From IMG/VR virus record IMGVR_UViG_3300024520_000144, positions 1 to 44,154 of that record: a stretch of DNA of 44,154 nt; one strand, written 5' to 3'. This DNA comes from a virus. Of the stretch, positions 13,429-21,503 are shown one piece after another (the stretch's first letter is position 1; every line of letters begins with the position of its first letter). The notes beneath the pieces are model-generated. The model saw nothing but the letters and a program-made list of their open reading frames with translations, was not told the DNA's origin and searched no databases. The position numbers and the translations under genes were made by a program.

Positions 13429-15167
13429 TCGGTCATGTCCTCAATGACATCGAACACCACATCCATTGCCTTGATTGACTTGTCGATGTATTGGATCGTG
13501 CCACCGACCAGGCGGGCTTTCATTTCAGGCTGGTGGAAGATGACAGCATTGTGCAGGGTTTCGCCCCGGTGATTGCCGGTGATGAATGACCTGTCAGTGG
13601 CGGGCGCGTTCCTGATTGGTGGATCGAATTCGATTTCCGCCCACCCCTCCCGATGCACCACCGTTTCTTTTGTAACCCGCTTGAATTCGCTGCGTTCGAA
13701 GGTGCTGTTGTCGGTGTTGTGGTATTGGTTGATCAGTTCAAACCGCTGCCCAGCCTTTATGATTTCGCTGCCATCAAACCCGTCAAGCACTAACGTCGAT
13801 CCGGTCTGCCATCCCGAACCGACCACCGCAGCGTCGGTGGTTTCGCGGTACGGTTTCGGGAACGGGAACTTCGTCATCTGAAAACCGAACACATCCAAGT
13901 CCATCGAATCGGTGGTGGCGAAGCTGGCATTGCCGTCACTGTCCACGGCATAAAGCCTGTAGTTCAGCGTATCGTGACTTGATATCAGTGCGGTCAGTTG
14001 TATTCGGTAGTAACCCGATGTCACATCGACAATGGCTCTATGCGGTCGTTCGATATTGGTGCCGTTCGTGATCAGGTTACTAGTGGCACCTGCGCCTGAT
14101 GTAACAATGAAGTCAGCATAAGCATACGCGCCCGCGCCGTCCCGCAGTTCCAGGCGGCAACGGTCAAATGTGGATGCCCTGACATACGCTGACGCGCAGA
14201 ATAAATCTTCCGTGTTCAGCTTGGTATATGCCTGCTCAAGATAGTGATTCGCACTGGCTTCGTCGGAATTGACGAATAGCTGCCAGCTATCACTGCCGCC
14301 CTTCGGGTCAGTATTCGCACCGGACTGGACGCTGCAGGCTGATTGCGTCCAGTCAGCGTGCGCGAAGTTGTTGGATCGCGTCAGCAGGTTTTCCGAATTG
14401 GCTACAAGCGCACACCGCTTCAGTTGATAGTCGGCATATTCCCACCCCGCACCGACCAGGCTGGTGCCGCTGGATGTCTGCTCACCGATCCCCGCACCTA
14501 TCTCAGTGGTGTCGCTGGGTTCAGCAAAGAACGGTGTAGACAGCACGCCGGGGCTGCTGACTGCCGCCGTTCCTGGGCCTGCCATCAGTTCCGCACCAGC
14601 CGCACCGGAATGCACGGCAAGAAAACAGTTGTGGTTTTTGCTGTGCGTGAAGTGCTTGACCCGGTGCAGATACGCCTTGCCGGATTCCAGCGAATTGACT
14701 TCGCCCGCGCTGCCGTGCCCGAACCAGGCAACGCTTTCGTGATCGGAATGCTCCAGCCATTCCATGCGCAGCGTCCGTTCGTCGGTGACATGGTGCGCCA
14801 CTTCCGCGCCCGCGCTGAACCACGAATTGACCTTCAGCGTGTCCGATCCCGCGCTGACATTAAACGATCCGTATCCGCTGAACACATCAATCCAATCCGA
14901 CACCGTGCCCCGGATTTCATAGTCGCCTGGATCAGTGACGCGGAAGGTGTTCACGCTGCCTTTACACCGCAGCAGAAATGCCTGCACCACTTCGCGTTCG
15001 CTTTCACTCAGGTCGGTGAATTCAAACGTCCAACCCCACACTGGATTTCCGCGGCTGACCACCTGCTGAACATTCGTTAGCGGTGATGCGATGGTTTCAT
15101 CCACGCGCCGAAGCTGCGCCGTGACCCGCGCAGGTTTGATGTGATTGGGGAAATCAATAAGACTCAT
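13425..15167 (-). CDS. Distal tail protein with internal lectin-like insertion
   Basis: 580 aa, long for this position. Residues 1-95 (PNHIKPARVTAQLRRVDE ... FLLRCKGSVNTFRVTDPGDYEI) and 450-580 (LINQYHNTDNSTFERSEF ... VFDVIEDMTE) look like the two halves of a distal-tail protein. Between them, residues 258-440 (NSENLLTRSNNFAHADWTQ ... ASAYVRASTFDRCRLELRDG) have the pattern of a carbohydrate-binding-module-like jelly roll, common in phage tail tips that bind sugars. It starts on the tape-measure stop (ATGA). Probably forms the ring between tube and hub and gives an extra receptor contact. Confidence 0.7.
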   Translation of the reverse strand: MSLIDFPNHIKPARVTAQLRRVDETIASPLTNVQQVVSRGNPVWGWTFEFTDLSESEREVVQAFLLRCKGSVNTFRVTDPGDYEIRGTVSDWIDVFSGYGSFNVSAGSDTLKVNSWFSAGAEVAHHVTDERTLRMEWLEHSDHESVAWFGHGSAGEVNSLESGKAYLHRVKHFTHSKNHNCFLAVHSGAAGAELMAGPGTAAVSSPGVLSTPFFAEPSDTTEIGAGIGEQTSSGTSLVGAGWEYADYQLKRCALVANSENLLTRSNNFAHADWTQSACSVQSGANTDPKGGSDSWQLFVNSDEASANHYLEQAYTKLNTEDLFCASAYVRASTFDRCRLELRDGAGAYAYADFIVTSGAGATSNLITNGTNIERPHRAIVDVTSGYYRIQLTALISSHDTLNYRLYAVDSDGNASFATTDSMDLDVFGFQMTKFPFPKPYRETTDAAVVGSGWQTGSTLVLDGFDGSEIIKAGQRFELINQYHNTDNSTFERSEFKRVTKETVVHREGWAEIEFDPPIRNAPATDRSFITGNHRGETLHNAVIFHQPEMKARLVGGTIQYIDKSIKAMDVVFDVIEDMTE

Positions 15168-16771
15168 AAACGCACCGACCCGGTTTCAACGTATTCCTTG
15201 ACCTTCATCATCAGCCTGCGGTCACGTTGTTCCATGTACTGCGGCAACCGCGCAATCAACCCAGGATCGGCACCACGCGCATCGATCTTCGTCACGAACT
15301 GCATACCACCGGCACCAGACATCAGCGCACTGTTCGATGCGATACTGCCGCTGGCATTTGGGATGAACATTTCCGGCCCACGTTCGCCGACGATGTACGG
15401 TGTGCCTTTCGATACTGGCCCACCACCTGCCCTGCCTTCAAGCATTTCACTGAAGAATGCTGTGAATGGTTCGGTCAGCAGCTTGCGTGTGACCAGGCGC
15501 AGCATATCCTTCAGCAGCCCCTGCATCACTTCGCGGAACTTCTTGCCTTCCACGATAGCGTCTTCAAACGCCGACACGAATTGCAGTCCCAGGTCTTGCG
15601 CGGTTTCGGATATTTCCTTCGTCTTTTCGCTGACTTCCCCCAGACCTTCCAGCAGGCGTTCGGGGATCATCGACATTTCGTTCTGCTGCAACCATTCCGC
15701 AAACCCGTCGAAGGTGCCGACCAGGGTGCCGGGTTTTTCCAGTGGCGAAAGCGTTGTCGGTCGCTTCGTGCCGCCACCACCTGCGCCGGAACCACCGCCT
15801 TCACCATCTGGCGCATCATCACGCAGGTTGTTCAATTTGGTGATCTGCGCAATTACATCAGCAATCTTGCCTTCAAGACGTTCGAAGTATGGCGACTGTG
15901 CTGCCACAGTTTCGCCCACCTTGTTGACGAATTCGATCTGTTCAGCCAGCAGGCCAGCCAATTCGCCCTGCAAATCTGCAACCGTCTTATCGATAAGACC
16001 CATCCACTTACCGAATTCCGTAAACGCTTTTGCAGATTCGATGACAACGTTAAGGAACGCAGTTGCCATCAGTTCAATAGCTTCAGCATTATCCGCAAAT
16101 GCCTGGATGAACTTTGTGCGGATCGCGGTTTCCAGCCGATTGAAAGCATCCTGCGCTTTTTCAGCTTTGGCAATGGATTCGTTATCGATGACCAGTCCCA
16201 GCCTGCGGGCTTCGTCGGTCAGTGCCTTGATGCCGTCCACGCCCTGATCGGTGAGCGTGACCAGCTTCGGCCCGAAGTCATCACCGAACAATTGCGCGGC
16301 AACGGCAGACCGTTCGGCAACCGTTTCCATGCTTTGCATCGCATCAACGACGCGGAAGAAGGCACGTTCGGTGCCGATAAACTTGCCGCTGGCATCAGTG
16401 ATTTCGATGCCCAGGCTTTCAATGGCTTTCTGCGCTGGCCCTGCGCCACTGTTGATGAACTCACCCATGCGCCGCTGCATACGCCGCAGCGAATCATCCA
16501 GGCCACGGGCTTCAACACCGGACTGCGCTGCCGCGAATCGGAATTCCTGCAGGGTTTCGGCACTGACCCCGATCACCTTCGCAGTCTTGCCTAACTGATC
16601 CGCCATGCCGATGGCGCGCTTTGTGGCAACCAGCAATGCCGCGCCGATCCCGGCAGCAGCCAGTGACAGCTTCTTCGCAAAGGCACCGAACTTCTGCGAC
16701 ATCGTGCCTAGCTTGGTGCTGAACTTGTCAACGACTTCGACGCTGAATTGAATTACGTTCTTACGTGCCAC
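15164..16771 (-). CDS. Tail tape measure protein
   Basis: 535 aa from a GTG at 16771, which overlaps the end of the frameshifted chaperone frame. An N-terminal helical region (FSTKLGTMSQKFGAFAKKLSL) includes a hydrophobic helix (AAAGIGAALLVATKRAIG, about 36-53). A long helical middle, a Gly-rich linker (DGEGGGSGAGGGG, about 315-330) and the typical C-terminal motif GRAGGGPVSKGTPYIVGERGPEMFIP (about 435-460) follow. Tape measures set tail length; about 535 aa implies a fairly short tail of roughly 80 nm by the usual 1.5 angstrom per residue rule. Confidence 0.9.
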   Translation of the reverse strand: MARKNVIQFSVEVVDKFSTKLGTMSQKFGAFAKKLSLAAAGIGAALLVATKRAIGMADQLGKTAKVIGVSAETLQEFRFAAAQSGVEARGLDDSLRRMQRRMGEFINSGAGPAQKAIESLGIEITDASGKFIGTERAFFRVVDAMQSMETVAERSAVAAQLFGDDFGPKLVTLTDQGVDGIKALTDEARRLGLVIDNESIAKAEKAQDAFNRLETAIRTKFIQAFADNAEAIELMATAFLNVVIESAKAFTEFGKWMGLIDKTVADLQGELAGLLAEQIEFVNKVGETVAAQSPYFERLEGKIADVIAQITKLNNLRDDAPDGEGGGSGAGGGGTKRPTTLSPLEKPGTLVGTFDGFAEWLQQNEMSMIPERLLEGLGEVSEKTKEISETAQDLGLQFVSAFEDAIVEGKKFREVMQGLLKDMLRLVTRKLLTEPFTAFFSEMLEGRAGGGPVSKGTPYIVGERGPEMFIPNASGSIASNSALMSGAGGMQFVTKIDARGADPGLIARLPQYMEQRDRRLMMKVKEYVETGSVRL

Positions 16772-17012
16772 TATTGAATTCCTTGATCAGTTCCACCAGC
16801 ACAATCTTCAAAATATCCACGACACATTGTTCCTGTTCGATCAGCGGTTCGCCATCCGGCCAGGCTGTGAAGTAATACCCCATGCCGCCGATGGTATAGG
16901 TTTCCTCCGTCAGTTCGATCCATATCGAAACCGGGAACCCCGCAACAATCTGATCATCAAAATGCGTTCCTTTCGCGGCTGCTCTTGTGCCCCTGCGTAG
17001 CAGCCTTACGAT
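16761..17012 (-). CDS. Tail assembly chaperone T extension (made by -1 frameshift)
   Basis: This 83-residue frame has no own start. It continues the chaperone gene after a -1 slip on seven A residues (minus strand 17018-17012, codons GCA AAA AAA in the zero frame, slip to ATC). It stays open to a TAA at 16761, 11 bases inside the tape-measure start. The extension includes FPVSIWIELTEETYTIGGMGYYFTAWPDG and a helix VVDILKIVLVELIKEF. It is the counterpart of the T part of lambda gpGT, which binds the tape measure and recruits tube subunits. The fusion would be about 206 aa. Confidence 0.8.
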   Translation of the reverse strand: MVRLLRRGTRAAAKGTHFDDQIVAGFPVSIWIELTEETYTIGGMGYYFTAWPDGEPLIEQEQCVVDILKIVLVELIKEFNSGT

Positions 17013-17380
17013 TTTTTTGCATCAGCCCCCTTCAGCACCATGCTTGCGTCCAGAATGTCCATCGCAATGTCGCCAGCCAGGTCGATGAAATACGTGTCAT
17101 CCGCAACCGTGTCGATGCTGATCGCGTTGCCAGCCTTGTCGGTCAGACCGTCGATTTCTTCAACGTAGGACGGCAGCAAGTCCAGCATTGACCCCAGCAT
17201 TTCAGTTGAGAATTCTGCCATCTTCGACTTGTCACCGTCTTCGCCTACCGCATCCCGCGCTTGCTGGATCAGCGGCATCAGCTTGAACATGTGTTTCCGC
17301 TTCAGCCTTGCAAATCGTACCTTTACCGTGTCGCCTTCGAATTCATACTGCTTGTTCACCAGTGGTGTGAAGTTGCTCAT
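17006..17380 (-). CDS. Tail assembly chaperone G-like protein
   Basis: 124 aa, helical, between the tail tube and tape measure genes, where lambda gpG lies. It starts with a strong site (AGGAGG, four bases before ATG) and ends GADAKKS, the Lys codons being part of the slippery run of seven A. Most ribosomes stop at the TAA at 17006; some would shift to make the GT fusion. The protein (FEGDTVKVRFARLKRKHMFKLMPLIQQARD) matches small phage tail chaperones in size and style. Confidence 0.8.
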   Translation of the reverse strand: MSNFTPLVNKQYEFEGDTVKVRFARLKRKHMFKLMPLIQQARDAVGEDGDKSKMAEFSTEMLGSMLDLLPSYVEEIDGLTDKAGNAISIDTVADDTYFIDLAGDIAMDILDASMVLKGADAKKS

Positions 17381-17392
17381 TGAGCCTCCTGA

Positions 17393-18367
17393 TCAGAAGT
17401 TTTGCCATGTGGTTGTAAGTGCGAACGCAATCGACGTTGCCGATCCCGTGTGGTATTCAGCCTTACCTTCGAACGATACCTGCAGTTCGGATGCATCACT
17501 GAATTCAACCGGGTAAGCCAGATACTTGAACGACGGCACCACGATATCCAGAACGTCGTAGTAGCCGGATTGGATAGCCACCGGGCCGGTCAGCGTCAGC
17601 CGGAAAGCCTGCGTGGTCTGCGCCAGGAACAGATCATATTCGGTCTGATCCTGAAAGCGCACCGTGCCGTTCACCCGAACCTGCCTGCGCCCGTCGCGTT
17701 TCACGCGGGCAGGGTCAAGGCTGTTGTTCAGGACGTGGCGCGGGCTTGCCTGTTCGTCAAGGATGACCGTGACATCGGCGAAGTCCGTGTTCGCGGCACC
17801 ACCAAGTTGCAGGCTGGACACATCCCATGTCCACTTTTTGCCGATGGCTGAACCGATATCCGCGCTGCTGATCTTCGTGCCGACCACCCCACCAGTGAAG
17901 TCCATCGCGGCGACTAGGAACTCCCCATTCGAAACCTGCAGTTCCAGCCGGGTGCCAACCAAATCCTGATAGATCGGCACGGTTCCACCGTCTGCCAAAT
18001 TCTTGTACAGGGTCAGCGGGTGGCTGGAAACATTGTCATCGAAGTCCGATGTCCTGGGCTTGAACGTATGCGTGCGCAAGCTGTCACTGGTCACGATGGT
18101 GGATGAACCACAGATGGCTTTCAGCATCACGCCGACCGTGACGGGCTGGGCTTCCATCGACAACGTGCCGCCGACATTGCGGGCACCTGAATACGCTTCG
18201 CCTTCATCGAACCTGCCTTCCATGTTTTCGGATAACAGTTCCGGGTATGCGGGAGTTAAAGATTCGCTCAGGAACGGCATCGGATAGAATGAACTTGTAT
18301 CGCTTACCACTTGCCCGTGCGAAGTCTGAAACGCGATTCCTATTTTTGCGTCTTGACCGTATGGCAT
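17393..18367 (-). CDS. Major tail tube protein
   Basis: 324 aa, beta-rich, with the long form of the phage tail tube fold: an N-terminal half (FLSESLTPAYPELLSENMEGRFDEGEAYSG) and a C-terminal half with repeated strand patterns (RQVRVNGTVRFQDQTEYDLFLAQTTQAFRLTLTG). It lies directly before the chaperone genes, as expected. No sheath gene adjoins it, consistent with a non-contractile tail. SD: AGAGG about nine bases upstream. Hexameric rings of it would form the DNA conduit. Confidence 0.85.
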   Translation of the reverse strand: MPYGQDAKIGIAFQTSHGQVVSDTSSFYPMPFLSESLTPAYPELLSENMEGRFDEGEAYSGARNVGGTLSMEAQPVTVGVMLKAICGSSTIVTSDSLRTHTFKPRTSDFDDNVSSHPLTLYKNLADGGTVPIYQDLVGTRLELQVSNGEFLVAAMDFTGGVVGTKISSADIGSAIGKKWTWDVSSLQLGGAANTDFADVTVILDEQASPRHVLNNSLDPARVKRDGRRQVRVNGTVRFQDQTEYDLFLAQTTQAFRLTLTGPVAIQSGYYDVLDIVVPSFKYLAYPVEFSDASELQVSFEGKAEYHTGSATSIAFALTTTWQNF

Positions 18368-18378
18368 GACTAAAACCT

Positions 18379-18822
18379 CTACTTCACTTCAAAAGATACC
18401 TGCGCCGTTACTTCGATCAGCGCGCCCTGAAAATACATTGTTTTCCTGTCGGTTTCTAAATACGCATATTCCACCGACACATCTGAAAAGTGGTCGATGT
18501 AAGTGCGTGGCACCTGCACCAGCCGATCCAGCACTGCTTTCACGCTTTCTTCCAGTGCGTCTTCCGCGTCCTGCCCGGATTCCAGGCTGGTGCGCTGCAC
18601 CACAATATCGAAAACCAGTTCCCCGTGGTAGTTGTTCGGTGGCGTTCCCAGGTTGCGCGGGTCGTAATCCACGCTGCGCCGGTACAGTCCCAGCCACCCG
18701 TTCACTGCCTGCCCTGCGTCGTTGTTCACGAATTCGCTGCGGCTGACCCGTGCCCCGTCCAGCGCGGCATCGTCTTCGAACCATTCGCAAAGCTGGTTCA
18801 TGATGGTGCTGACGTTGATCAC
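18379..18822 (-). CDS. Tail terminator / completion-like protein
   Basis: 147 aa starting at GTG, overlapping the previous stop (GTGA). Size, alpha/beta character and position just before the tail tube match tail terminator proteins, which cap the tube and join it to the head. Features include LGLYRRSVDYDPRNLGTPPNNYHGELVFDIVVQ and a C-terminal strand GALIEVTAQVSFEVK. No single motif proves the family; the assignment rests on gene order. Confidence 0.65.
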   Translation of the reverse strand: MINVSTIMNQLCEWFEDDAALDGARVSRSEFVNNDAGQAVNGWLGLYRRSVDYDPRNLGTPPNNYHGELVFDIVVQRTSLESGQDAEDALEESVKAVLDRLVQVPRTYIDHFSDVSVEYAYLETDRKTMYFQGALIEVTAQVSFEVK

Positions 18823-19283
18823 TTCTTGGTTACCTTTTCCAGATAGCCCGCATAAATCCCATAAAGCGCGGTGCTAACTGCCTGGTCATTCACTTCCGGC
18901 AGCATCCGGCGTTTAGGCAGGTTCCGCATCGGCAGACCTTCTTCGTGATAAAGCGAATATGACAGGTCGGAACCCACAATCACGGTCTTCTGGGTTGCCT
19001 TGAAGTCGAAACTGGCGCGCAGTCTGCCCGTGTCCTGCAGCAGCTTGGCTGTGGTGTCCAGACCAACACCCTTCTGCCATCTGCCGCCACGCTTGAGCCT
19101 GTCCCATTTCCTGCCAGTGTGCCCACCCTGACTGCGGAAGTTCTGATTGATCCAGCGCATCAGCCAGATACCAGCCCGCCGATTCGCAGGCCGCGCATCC
19201 TTCAGGTCGTGCTGAACCTGGGCGAACTTCCGCACCAGCCTGCGCTGGCTGGACTTGTCGGGCTTGACTTCGACTTCAATCAA
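18819..19283 (-). CDS. Head-tail morphogenesis protein, Mu gpG / HK97 gp10-like
   Basis: 154 aa beginning at TTG, overlapping the previous stop (TTGA). The sequence AGIWLMRWINQNFRSQGGHTGRKW ... LLQDTGRLRASFDF ... SLYHEEGLPMRNLPKRRMLP is characteristic of the virion morphogenesis or neck proteins that carry a conserved LxDTGxLxxS element followed by a P-x-R-x-hydrophobic-P ending. These proteins fit between connector and tail. Highly basic N-terminus. Confidence 0.75.
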   Translation of the reverse strand: MIEVEVKPDKSSQRRLVRKFAQVQHDLKDARPANRRAGIWLMRWINQNFRSQGGHTGRKWDRLKRGGRWQKGVGLDTTAKLLQDTGRLRASFDFKATQKTVIVGSDLSYSLYHEEGLPMRNLPKRRMLPEVNDQAVSTALYGIYAGYLEKVTKK

Positions 19284-19726
19284 TTGCGCTTGCCTTCGTC
19301 ATCGTCGGCGTGGTCTTCGTCAATCTTCCAGTTGATCGGATCGTCCATGCCAAATGAGGTGTGGTATGAATTCGTGTTACTGACCACGAACGATTTATCC
19401 AGCGACGGGATCAGCGTTCCTGCATCGTCGTACATGTTCAACTGCCGATCTTTCAGCAAGCCGACCGTTTCCCAGAATGACGACTTCACTTCGATGGCAT
19501 CATCCAGTTTGAAGCGTGCCGCCCGCCAGAAGCACCAGTCAATCGACAGATCACGGATGATCATGTTGTTGCTGCTGAATGGTGGCGTGAAGTGCGTGCT
19601 TAATGCCGCGTCCACGTATGATTCGGCGTAAACGATATATGCCGAAGAAAGCTGATCCGCGCCACCCAGCGTGTTCAGTTCCGGGTATCGGTCAATGACA
19701 TCTTCCCAATCAATATAGCGTCCCAT
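19280..19726 (-). CDS. Head-tail connector protein (DUF1320 / gp6-like)
   Basis: 148 aa from the ATG at 19726 (TGATG overlap with the preceding gene). A helical bundle start (WEDVIDRYPELNTLGGADQLSSAYIVYAESYVDAALS) and the region MIIRDLSIDWCFWRAARFK fit the small head-tail connector family of Mu gp36 and HK97 gp6. It forms the ring beneath the portal. The acidic C-terminal tail (DEDHADDDEGKRN) is probably disordered. Confidence 0.7.
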   Translation of the reverse strand: MGRYIDWEDVIDRYPELNTLGGADQLSSAYIVYAESYVDAALSTHFTPPFSSNNMIIRDLSIDWCFWRAARFKLDDAIEVKSSFWETVGLLKDRQLNMYDDAGTLIPSLDKSFVVSNTNSYHTSFGMDDPINWKIDEDHADDDEGKRN

Positions 19727-20010
19727 CAATCCACCTCACTAAGCACAGCTTTGAATCGCTTGCGTGCCTTGTACGGCAACCCCGCAATCGTCGCATCCCA
19801 CTGCGCCACATAATAACCTGCCGTCGATACACCGCTGACCACGTTCCTGTAGAAGTGCCCGTTCTGACTATTCACCCCGGCACCGCTGCTCACAATCAAA
19901 CCGGCACCATCAAGGATCGATGCCACGATCACGGACGGGTCGGTGCCGCTGGCAATGAACGTCTGTTTGAACGTGTTCCCCACCAGGACTTGCTGTAGTT
20001 TTCCGCTCAT
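19726..20010 (-). CDS. Small beta-rich structural protein, 94 aa
   Basis: Lies between the repeat-rich island proteins and the connector. It consists of short strands (LVGNTFKQTFIASGTDPSVIVASILDGAG ... GYYVAQWDATIAGLPYKARKRFKAV), a pattern of small Ig-like modules in virion proteins. Ribosome site GGCAGG before the ATG, ATGA overlap with the previous gene. It may be a head fibre cap or connector accessory. No family recognised. Confidence 0.6.
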   Translation of the reverse strand: MSGKLQQVLVGNTFKQTFIASGTDPSVIVASILDGAGLIVSSGAGVNSQNGHFYRNVVSGVSTAGYYVAQWDATIAGLPYKARKRFKAVLSEVD

Positions 20011-21503
20011 GTTTCCTGCCTCAGTCTGGTAACGATGTGCCTGTTTTCGATGTCGTGCGTCATGGCAAACTGGTCAACATCGTGCCTGATCACAAATTCG
20101 AATGCGCCCTTTATCCGCTGCGCCACGATATTGTCAGTGACATCAATGGTTTCCGTGACAGTCACTTCGTTCAGTGAAGTGACGAACGTTGCCGTGATGT
20201 CATCAGCAACATCAAACGCATCTGCCGCAATCTTAGTTCGAATTCGGCTTAATTGCGATGCGTCCACCACATCCGCCGATTCTGTCAGTGTGCGCGGCTT
20301 GTTCGCCCACGCACTAACCCCGTCAGCCACATCGAACGAATGGATTGCCTTCCGGGTGCGCTGGCGTAGAGACACCACCGCATCAGCAACTTCCAGGCTA
20401 TCGGAAACTGTGACGCTATTGATCGCGCCTGCCGCCGTGACTGTGACTGAATCCGTGACCGATATGGCATCAGCAAGCACCCGGTTGCGTTCGCGGGTTC
20501 CCACCGATACGTCAGCAGCTTCCAGGCTATCGCTGACCGACCTGGGCCGGATCGCGCCACCCAATGCGCTATCGGTTGCGGTCAGGCTATCCGACTGAAC
20601 CCGATTGCGTTCACGCTGAATATCAGTTGCATCATTGGCAGCAAGTGAATCCGAAAGGGTTTCGCTGCTTGTCTGCGCGCCTATTGCGACCGAATCCGCG
20701 ACAGCGATTGAGTCAGCCAGGACACGCTTGCGGAAACGCTGCGGATCAATTGCATCCGCTGCGGCAATAGCATCATTGGCTGCACGGTTGCGTTCGCGCA
20801 ACGGTGCTTGTGCATCAGTGGATGCCAGCGTGTCCGTGATGGTCTTTTCGCTGGCCGCAGGACGAAGCGCGAACGTGAAGCAAGCTGGGTCCTCCGTGCC
20901 AGCAGCGCCTGTTAGCCCCCAGGCACCCGGTGATTCTAGTCCAGCAGTCGCCTTGATTTTGTATGCCACACCAAAATGCCTGCTGTCTTCGATATTTTGT
21001 GCAGCCAGCGTATACCCGCTTGGTGGGACAATTGCTGTAACGGTATTGTTTTTGCAGTGGACGACGCATACCACCATCGCGCCATCGTTTAAAGTGGTGA
21101 TCGGGTCGGGAGTTGGCGCGACTTCGTTGAGTTCCACATGGAAGTGGTCGCCCACTGCATACGCGACATCCATCGGCGTGGTGAGGTGCACGCCCCGAAA
21201 AATACTGAGCATTCCGACAGTTTGATTGCTGCTGGAACCACTATCGCCAACAATAGCCTGCGTTCCGCTTTCGCTGGATGCGAATTTGCGCAGCGCAGCA
21301 ATTGTTCTGTCGCCACCAGTGATATCGCCTTCACTTGCGATCACCGTCATTCCCGAAGATGTTACCGGGTCGGCTAGATCATCACCGTTGCCGTAAGTGG
21401 CAAGCGCAAAGTCGTTATCCGCAGTGCTGGCGTGCCACGCGGGGCTAGCTGTCTTGGTTGATCCTGTAAAATCTTTTTCTGTTCCAATGTGGGCGATAGT
21501 CAT
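20007..21503 (-). CDS. Repeat-rich virion-associated protein, 498 aa
   Basis: Residues 1-215 form a beta-rich domain (KFASSESGTQAIVGDSG, MLSIFRGVH, GVAYKIKATAGLESPGAWGL) like domains appended to phage and surface proteins. Residues 220-475 consist of short repeats of the form RxRNRVxxDSLxAxDS (for example RERNRVQSDSLTATDS, RERNRVLADAISVTDS), each about 20-25 residues, Ser/Asp/Ala-rich and Cys-free. A short unique tail follows. The next upstream protein has a related repeat. It lies in the island between capsid and connector genes, so it may be a fibre on the head, or a tail fibre. Function unknown. Confidence 0.7.
   Translation of the reverse strand: MTIAHIGTEKDFTGSTKTASPAWHASTADNDFALATYGNGDDLADPVTSSGMTVIASEGDITGGDRTIAALRKFASSESGTQAIVGDSGSSSNQTVGMLSIFRGVHLTTPMDVAYAVGDHFHVELNEVAPTPDPITTLNDGAMVVCVVHCKNNTVTAIVPPSGYTLAAQNIEDSRHFGVAYKIKATAGLESPGAWGLTGAAGTEDPACFTFALRPAASEKTITDTLASTDAQAPLRERNRAANDAIAAADAIDPQRFRKRVLADSIAVADSVAIGAQTSSETLSDSLAANDATDIQRERNRVQSDSLTATDSALGGAIRPRSVSDSLEAADVSVGTRERNRVLADAISVTDSVTVTAAGAINSVTVSDSLEVADAVVSLRQRTRKAIHSFDVADGVSAWANKPRTLTESADVVDASQLSRIRTKIAADAFDVADDITATFVTSLNEVTVTETIDVTDNIVAQRIKGAFEFVIRHDVDQFAMTHDIENRHIVTRLRQET

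Noticed and set aside
15227-16594. Long plus-strand open frame (455 codons) opposite the tape measure gene, with another overlapping one at 15141-16247
   Set aside because: The minus strand encodes a clear tape measure protein with family motifs; the plus frames have unnatural composition and no ribosome sites.
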